64,000 nucleotides of DNA from UBA3700 sp963592135. GTDB lineage: Bacteria > Bacillota > Clostridia > Christensenellales > UBA3700. Positions 60,089 to 64,000 of this stretch are shown here, one piece after another. The notes under the pieces are model-generated. The model ran no database searches. It was not told the DNA's origin and saw only the letters and a program-made list of their open reading frames with translations. Made by a program: the position numbers and the translations under genes. The stretch lies in the NCBI GenBank assembly GCA_963592135.1, contig CAVAVP010000031.1:1-64000 (forward strand), written 5' to 3'. Position 1 is the first letter of the stretch; every line of letters begins with the position of its first letter.

Positions 60089-63000
60089 TTATTGTTTGTT
60101 AGATTCTTCTTGTAAAACTTTATATCCTTCTCTTCTTGCTTTAGCTTGAGATTCGTTTAGTTCAAATAGTTTTGCAGCAACTTCTGGTTTTTCTTTAGCA
60201 AGTCTTGCATATCTATTTTCGCCCATTAGGAATTCTTTATATTCAATTGTAGGATCTTTAGAATCTAGAGTAAACTTTCCATCAACTGGGTTGTATCTAT
60301 AAAGTTGCCAATAACCTGTATCAACAGCTTTCTTTTCTTCTAGTTGCGAAGCACCCATATCTTTTAGGCCATGGTTGATACATGGAGCATAAGCAATAAT
60401 TAATGATGGACCATCATAAGCTTCAGCTTCCTTAATCGCTTTTAAGAATTGAGCAGGAGATGAACCCATAGAAACTTGAGCTACATATACGTATCCGTAA
60501 GACATAGCAATCTTTCCTAAGTCTTTTTTCTTTGTTAACTTACCGCCAGCAGCAAATTTTGCGATAGCACCTGTTGGGGAGGATTTAGAAGCTTGACCAC
60601 CTGTATTAGAGTAAACTTCGGTATCAAGAACAAGAACGTTTACATTCTTATTCATAGCAAGAACGTGATCAAGACCACCAAAGCCAATATCATAAGCCCA
60701 GCCGTCACCACCGAATATCCACATAGACTTTTTAGCTAAACAATCTGTGTTTTTATTGATTCTCTCTAGTGATTCTTTATTAGCAGCACTTGCGTTCTTT
60801 ACAGCATCAGCAATAATTGCCTTTACAGCATCAGAAACTTCAACTGTCTTATTAGAATCGTCTTTATTTGCAATCCAGTTTTCAAATGCGGCCTTTGTAT
60901 TGTCATCAATACCATTTTTAATTGCTGCTTCCATGTCTTCTTCTAGTTTTGCTCTACGTTGTTCAACCGCAACAGCCATACCATAACCAAACTCTGCATT
61001 ATCTTCAAATAGAGAGTTAGCCCAAGCTGGACCTTGTCCTTTTTCGTTTGTTGTATATGGACAAGTTGGAGCTGAACCACCATAAATTGATGAACAACCT
61101 GTTGCGTTAGCAATTATCATTCTATCACCAAACATTTGTGTAACAACTTTAACGTATGGAGTTTCGCCACAACCTGCACAAGCACCCGAGAACTCAAATA
61201 ATGGTTGACGGAATTGTGAACCCTTTACATCATCTTTTGAGATAGGAGCATCTGTTTCTGGAAGTTCAATTGCGTAATCCCAGTTTTCTACTTCGCCATT
61301 CTCAATAGCCTTAGATAAAGGAATCATCTTTAATGCGTAGTTAACTGCAGGTATTTCTTGACCAGCAGCTTTTGCAGCAGCAACTTTCTTGTCAGCAGCT
61401 TGATTTACTGGACAAACTTTTGCACAAGAACCGCAACCTAAACAATCTAGTGCTGAAACTTGCATTCTGTATTTATAACCCTTAGCTGCGCCAACTTTTA
61501 CATCTGCTGTAGCAAATGTGTTTGGAGCATCGTCAAATTCTTTTTGCATAAAAGGTCTGATCGTTGCATGAGGACATACAAATGCACAAGTATTACATTG
61601 GATACAAGCATCTGGATTCCATGTTGGAACTTTTTCTGAAACACCACGTTTTTCAAATTTTGTTGTTCCTGTAGGTACAGTACCATCGGGGTTTGCAATA
61701 AATGCAGAAACTGGAAGTTTGTCACCTTCTTGAGCAAGCATTGGAGCAATGACATCAGTGAAGTATTTATCATTACTTACAGGTTTTACAACTGCGCCGT
61801 CTGTTGTTGTAGCCCAGGATTCTGGATACTTAATTTCAGTTAGATTAGCTATAGCATTATCAATAGCAGCATTATTCATATCTACAACTGCTTGGCCTTT
61901 TTTCGCGAAAGATTTAACAACGAAATCTTTCATATGATGATCAGCTTCTTCATATGGCATGATATTTGCAAGTTTAAAGAAACATGCTTGCATTGTTGTA
62001 GAAATACGACCCTTAAGACCAATTGCATCAACAACTTTGAAAGCATCAATGTTATAGAACTTAGCTTTCTTTTGAGCAATGATATTTTTCATCTTTGCAG
62101 GAAGTTGTTTTTCCATTTCTTCTAATGTCCAAGAAGAGTTTAGAAGGAAAGTAGCTCCTGGCTTTAATGCAGAAACCATATCATATTTCAATACATATGC
62201 TGGATTATGACAAGCAATGAAATCAGCTTGGTCAATTAAGTATGAAGACTTAATTGGGTTATCACCAAATCTTAAGTGGGAAATAGTAATACCACCTGAC
62301 TTCTTTGAATCATATGCGAAATAAGCTTGCGCATATTTATTTGTGTAGTTACCAATAATCTTAATAGAGTTCTTGTTTGAACCTACTGTACCATCAGATC
62401 CTAAACCATAGAAAATGCATGAGATGGATCCCTTTGGAGCAGCATCGATTTTTTCAGATAAATCTAATGAGTTTCCTGTAACATCATCAACAATGCCTAC
62501 AGCAAAGTGATTCTTTGGTTGAGATGCATCCATATTCTTGTAAACAGCGTTTACACATGTAGGATTAAATTCTTTAGAACCTAAACCATATCTACCACCA
62601 AGAACTTTAATATCTGTTCTTCCGTTTTCAACTAAAGATGTAACAACATCAAGATATAAAGGTTCACCAATTGAACCACATTCCTTAATTCTATCAAGTA
62701 CAGTGATTTTCTTAACGGATGTTGGAATAGCAGCAGCTAATTTTTCACCAACAAATGGTCTAAATAATCTAACTTTTACTAAACCTAATTTTTGTCCTTT
62801 TGCGTTTAGATAATCAATAGTTTCTTCGATAGCTTCAGAACCTGAACCCATGATAACAATAACTTTGTCAGCATCTGGGGCACCATAGTATTGATATAAC
62901 TTATAATCTCTACCTGTAATTACCTTAACATCTTCCATGGCTTCTTCAACGGCAGCAGGAACAGACTTATAAATTACATTACAAGCTTCTCTTTGTGTGA

Positions 63001-63682
63001 AGTAAACATCAGGGTTTTGAGCAGTACCTTTTTGAACTGGGTGTTCTGGATTTAGAGCACGCTTTTTAAATTCATCTACATACTTTGAGTACTTAGTATC
63101 AAAAATTGGTTGAATTTCAGAATATTCAATACCATCAATTTTTGAAACTTCATGAGAAGTTCTAAATCCATCAAAGAAGTGTAGGAATGGTACAGAAGAC
63201 TTTAATGTTGCAAAGTGCGCAACTAAAGCTAAGTCCATTGCCTCTTGTACAGAGTTAGAGCAAAGCATAGCAAATCCTGTTTGACGACATGCCATAACAT
63301 CTGAATGATCACCAAAAATGTTTAATGCATGATATGCAAGTGCACGAGCACTTACATGGAAAACTGTTGGCAATAATTCGCCGGCAATTTTGTACATGTT
63401 AGGAATCATAAGAAGTAAGCCTTGGCTTGCTGTAAATGTTGTTGTTAAAGCACCAGCTTGCAAAGATCCGTGGACAGCACCAGCTGCGCCACCTTCAGAT
63501 TCCATTTCTGCAATTTTTAGGACTTGTCCAAATAAGTTTTTTCTTCCAGCAGTAGCCCATTCATCGCAATTTTCGGCCATTGGAGAGGAAGGAGTGATTG
63601 GGTAAATACAAGCAACTTCATTAAATGCATAAGCAATATGAGAAGCGGCAGTATTACCATCGATTGTCATTTTGACGCTCAT
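60089..63682 (-). CDS. nifJ: pyruvate:ferredoxin (flavodoxin) oxidoreductase
   Basis: The 1197-residue homodimeric PFOR converts pyruvate and CoA to acetyl-CoA and CO2, reducing ferredoxin. Order of domains: N-terminal pyruvate-binding part (YPITPSSPMAENCDEWA), transketolase C-like domain, gamma domain (KKSGGITISHLRFGDNPI), two [4Fe-4S] clusters (CIQCNTCAFVCPH, CLGCGSCAKVCPV), and the C-terminal TPP domain with CAGCGETPY, GGDGWAYDIGFGG and VYSNTGGQ. It is the central enzyme of sugar and amino-acid fermentation in anaerobes. It is monocistronic; TTGACT/TATAAT with an 18-nt spacer lies upstream. Confidence 0.97.
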   Translation of the reverse strand: MSVKMTIDGNTAASHIAYAFNEVACIYPITPSSPMAENCDEWATAGRKNLFGQVLKIAEMESEGGAAGAVHGSLQAGALTTTFTASQGLLLMIPNMYKIAGELLPTVFHVSARALAYHALNIFGDHSDVMACRQTGFAMLCSNSVQEAMDLALVAHFATLKSSVPFLHFFDGFRTSHEVSKIDGIEYSEIQPIFDTKYSKYVDEFKKRALNPEHPVQKGTAQNPDVYFTQREACNVIYKSVPAAVEEAMEDVKVITGRDYKLYQYYGAPDADKVIVIMGSGSEAIEETIDYLNAKGQKLGLVKVRLFRPFVGEKLAAAIPTSVKKITVLDRIKECGSIGEPLYLDVVTSLVENGRTDIKVLGGRYGLGSKEFNPTCVNAVYKNMDASQPKNHFAVGIVDDVTGNSLDLSEKIDAAPKGSISCIFYGLGSDGTVGSNKNSIKIIGNYTNKYAQAYFAYDSKKSGGITISHLRFGDNPIKSSYLIDQADFIACHNPAYVLKYDMVSALKPGATFLLNSSWTLEEMEKQLPAKMKNIIAQKKAKFYNIDAFKVVDAIGLKGRISTTMQACFFKLANIMPYEEADHHMKDFVVKSFAKKGQAVVDMNNAAIDNAIANLTEIKYPESWATTTDGAVVKPVSNDKYFTDVIAPMLAQEGDKLPVSAFIANPDGTVPTGTTKFEKRGVSEKVPTWNPDACIQCNTCAFVCPHATIRPFMQKEFDDAPNTFATADVKVGAAKGYKYRMQVSALDCLGCGSCAKVCPVNQAADKKVAAAKAAGQEIPAVNYALKMIPLSKAIENGEVENWDYAIELPETDAPISKDDVKGSQFRQPLFEFSGACAGCGETPYVKVVTQMFGDRMIIANATGCSSIYGGSAPTCPYTTNEKGQGPAWANSLFEDNAEFGYGMAVAVEQRRAKLEEDMEAAIKNGIDDNTKAAFENWIANKDDSNKTVEVSDAVKAIIADAVKNASAANKESLERINKNTDCLAKKSMWIFGGDGWAYDIGFGGLDHVLAMNKNVNVLVLDTEVYSNTGGQASKSSPTGAIAKFAAGGKLTKKKDLGKIAMSYGYVYVAQVSMGSSPAQFLKAIKEAEAYDGPSLIIAYAPCINHGLKDMGASQLEEKKAVDTGYWQLYRYNPVDGKFTLDSKDPTIEYKEFLMGENRYARLAKEKPEVAAKLFELNESQAKARREGYKVLQEESNKQ

Positions 63683-63727
63683 TTAATTACCTCCATAATG
63701 ATATAATTTAATTTTTTCACCTTTATA

Positions 63728-63757
63728 ATTATATTAAATTATAAGAATACAAGTCAA
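63728..63757 (-). promoter_or_regulatory. nifJ promoter
   Basis: Minus strand TTGACT (63757-63752), 18 nt, TATAAT (63733-63728), about 50 nt before the nifJ ATG, which has GGAGGT upstream. Confidence 0.6.
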
Positions 63758-63836
63758 TGTTTAATTTTTTTGTCAATTCTTTTTTCTTTATTAAATAAAG
63801 AATGTATGGTATAATTTCCTTGTTTTTGAGGTGTAA

Positions 63837-64000
63837 GTGAACGCAATAGAATTAAAAAATGTTCAATTTTCATATGTGTTAAGTGAAAATGAGATAGTAA
63901 GAGCAGTAAGAAATGTTTCTCTTGATATAGAGGAGGGCTCATTTGTTGCTATTGTTGGGCATAACGGTTCTGGTAAATCTACGCTTGCAAAACTTTTAAA
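63837..64000 (+). CDS. ecfA1: ABC transporter ATPase, ECF-type (partial, cut by window end)
   Basis: Only the first 54 codons are present. The frame begins at GTG 63837 (GAGGTG just upstream) and reads IELKNVQFSYVLSENE, then RNVSLDIEEGSFVAIVGH, and the Walker A motif GHNGSGKSTLAKLL. The VxFSY start and HNGSGKS loop are typical of EcfA1/CbiO, the energising ATPase of energy-coupling-factor vitamin or metal importers. An extended -10 (TGGTATAAT, 63807-63815) lies upstream. Further ecf genes should follow beyond the window. Confidence 0.75.
   Translation, partial: MNAIELKNVQFSYVLSENEIVRAVRNVSLDIEEGSFVAIVGHNGSGKSTLAKLL

Noticed and set aside
1..64000. CRISPR arrays, insertion sequences, prophage genes or rRNA
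   Set aside because: No regularly spaced repeats, transposase or integrase genes, phage genes or rRNA segments were seen; the long frames on the opposite strand of known genes are out-of-frame shadows.

Overview
The window is 64 kb of AT-rich, densely coding chromosome in the standard genetic code. It carries no rRNA, phage, insertion sequence or CRISPR array. Gene content points to a strictly anaerobic low-GC Firmicute (Bacillota, class Clostridia), probably gut-associated. The indicators are pyruvate:ferredoxin oxidoreductase, indolepyruvate:ferredoxin oxidoreductase, a rubredoxin-rubrerythrin, tandem glycine and ZTP riboswitches, type III glutamine synthetase, long-form PurL and CsoR. I cannot fix the genus from sequence reading alone.

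Layout. 1-3.7 kb: tRNA-Ser and tRNA-Glu, an alpha/beta hydrolase, then a DUF1538 membrane protein with two PII-like proteins and tRNA-Arg. 4-12.6 kb: an adenylate-forming CoA ligase, an amidohydrolase, and an aromatic 2-oxoacid module (Na+ symporter, iorA, iorB, paaK, transglutaminase-like protein). 12.6-18 kb: a DtxR-type regulator, lysA, a glycine-riboswitch-controlled AGCS transporter, an HTH pseudogene remnant and an unusual IMP dehydrogenase. 18-28.7 kb: a ZTP-riboswitch-controlled purine operon (purE-F-M-N-O-AICARFT-D-L) in which the last two steps use a stand-alone AICAR formyltransferase and an archaeal-type PurO. 28.7-34.4 kb: two convergent metal-efflux operons (csoR-copA-HMA, and arsR-HMA-P1B ATPase).

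34.4-47.2 kb: a PHP phosphoesterase followed by a nitrogen-assimilation region. A split archaeal-type glutamate synthase operon (with pyrG) is divergent from type III glutamine synthetase (glnN). Then come asparagine synthase, a catalytically degenerate glutamine-synthetase-like protein, an ANTAR antiterminator and ispE. The gltB, glnN and asnB leaders each carry a small hairpin with an A1..G4 loop that overlaps an intrinsic terminator, as expected for ANTAR targets. I propose one circuit in which the pseudo-GS senses nitrogen state and controls the ANTAR protein, which antiterminates the three operons. This is the most interesting candidate system in the window.

47.2-64 kb: prs with an upstream 38-codon small ORF, an MBL hydrolase, rho, a GH36 glycosidase, a Fur-family regulator with rubrerythrin, a DUF1846 protein, an operon of MFS transporter, membrane-anchored ComEC-like MBL protein and ProB-like kinase, a lipoprotein, nifJ, and the start of an ECF-type ABC ATPase cut by the window end.
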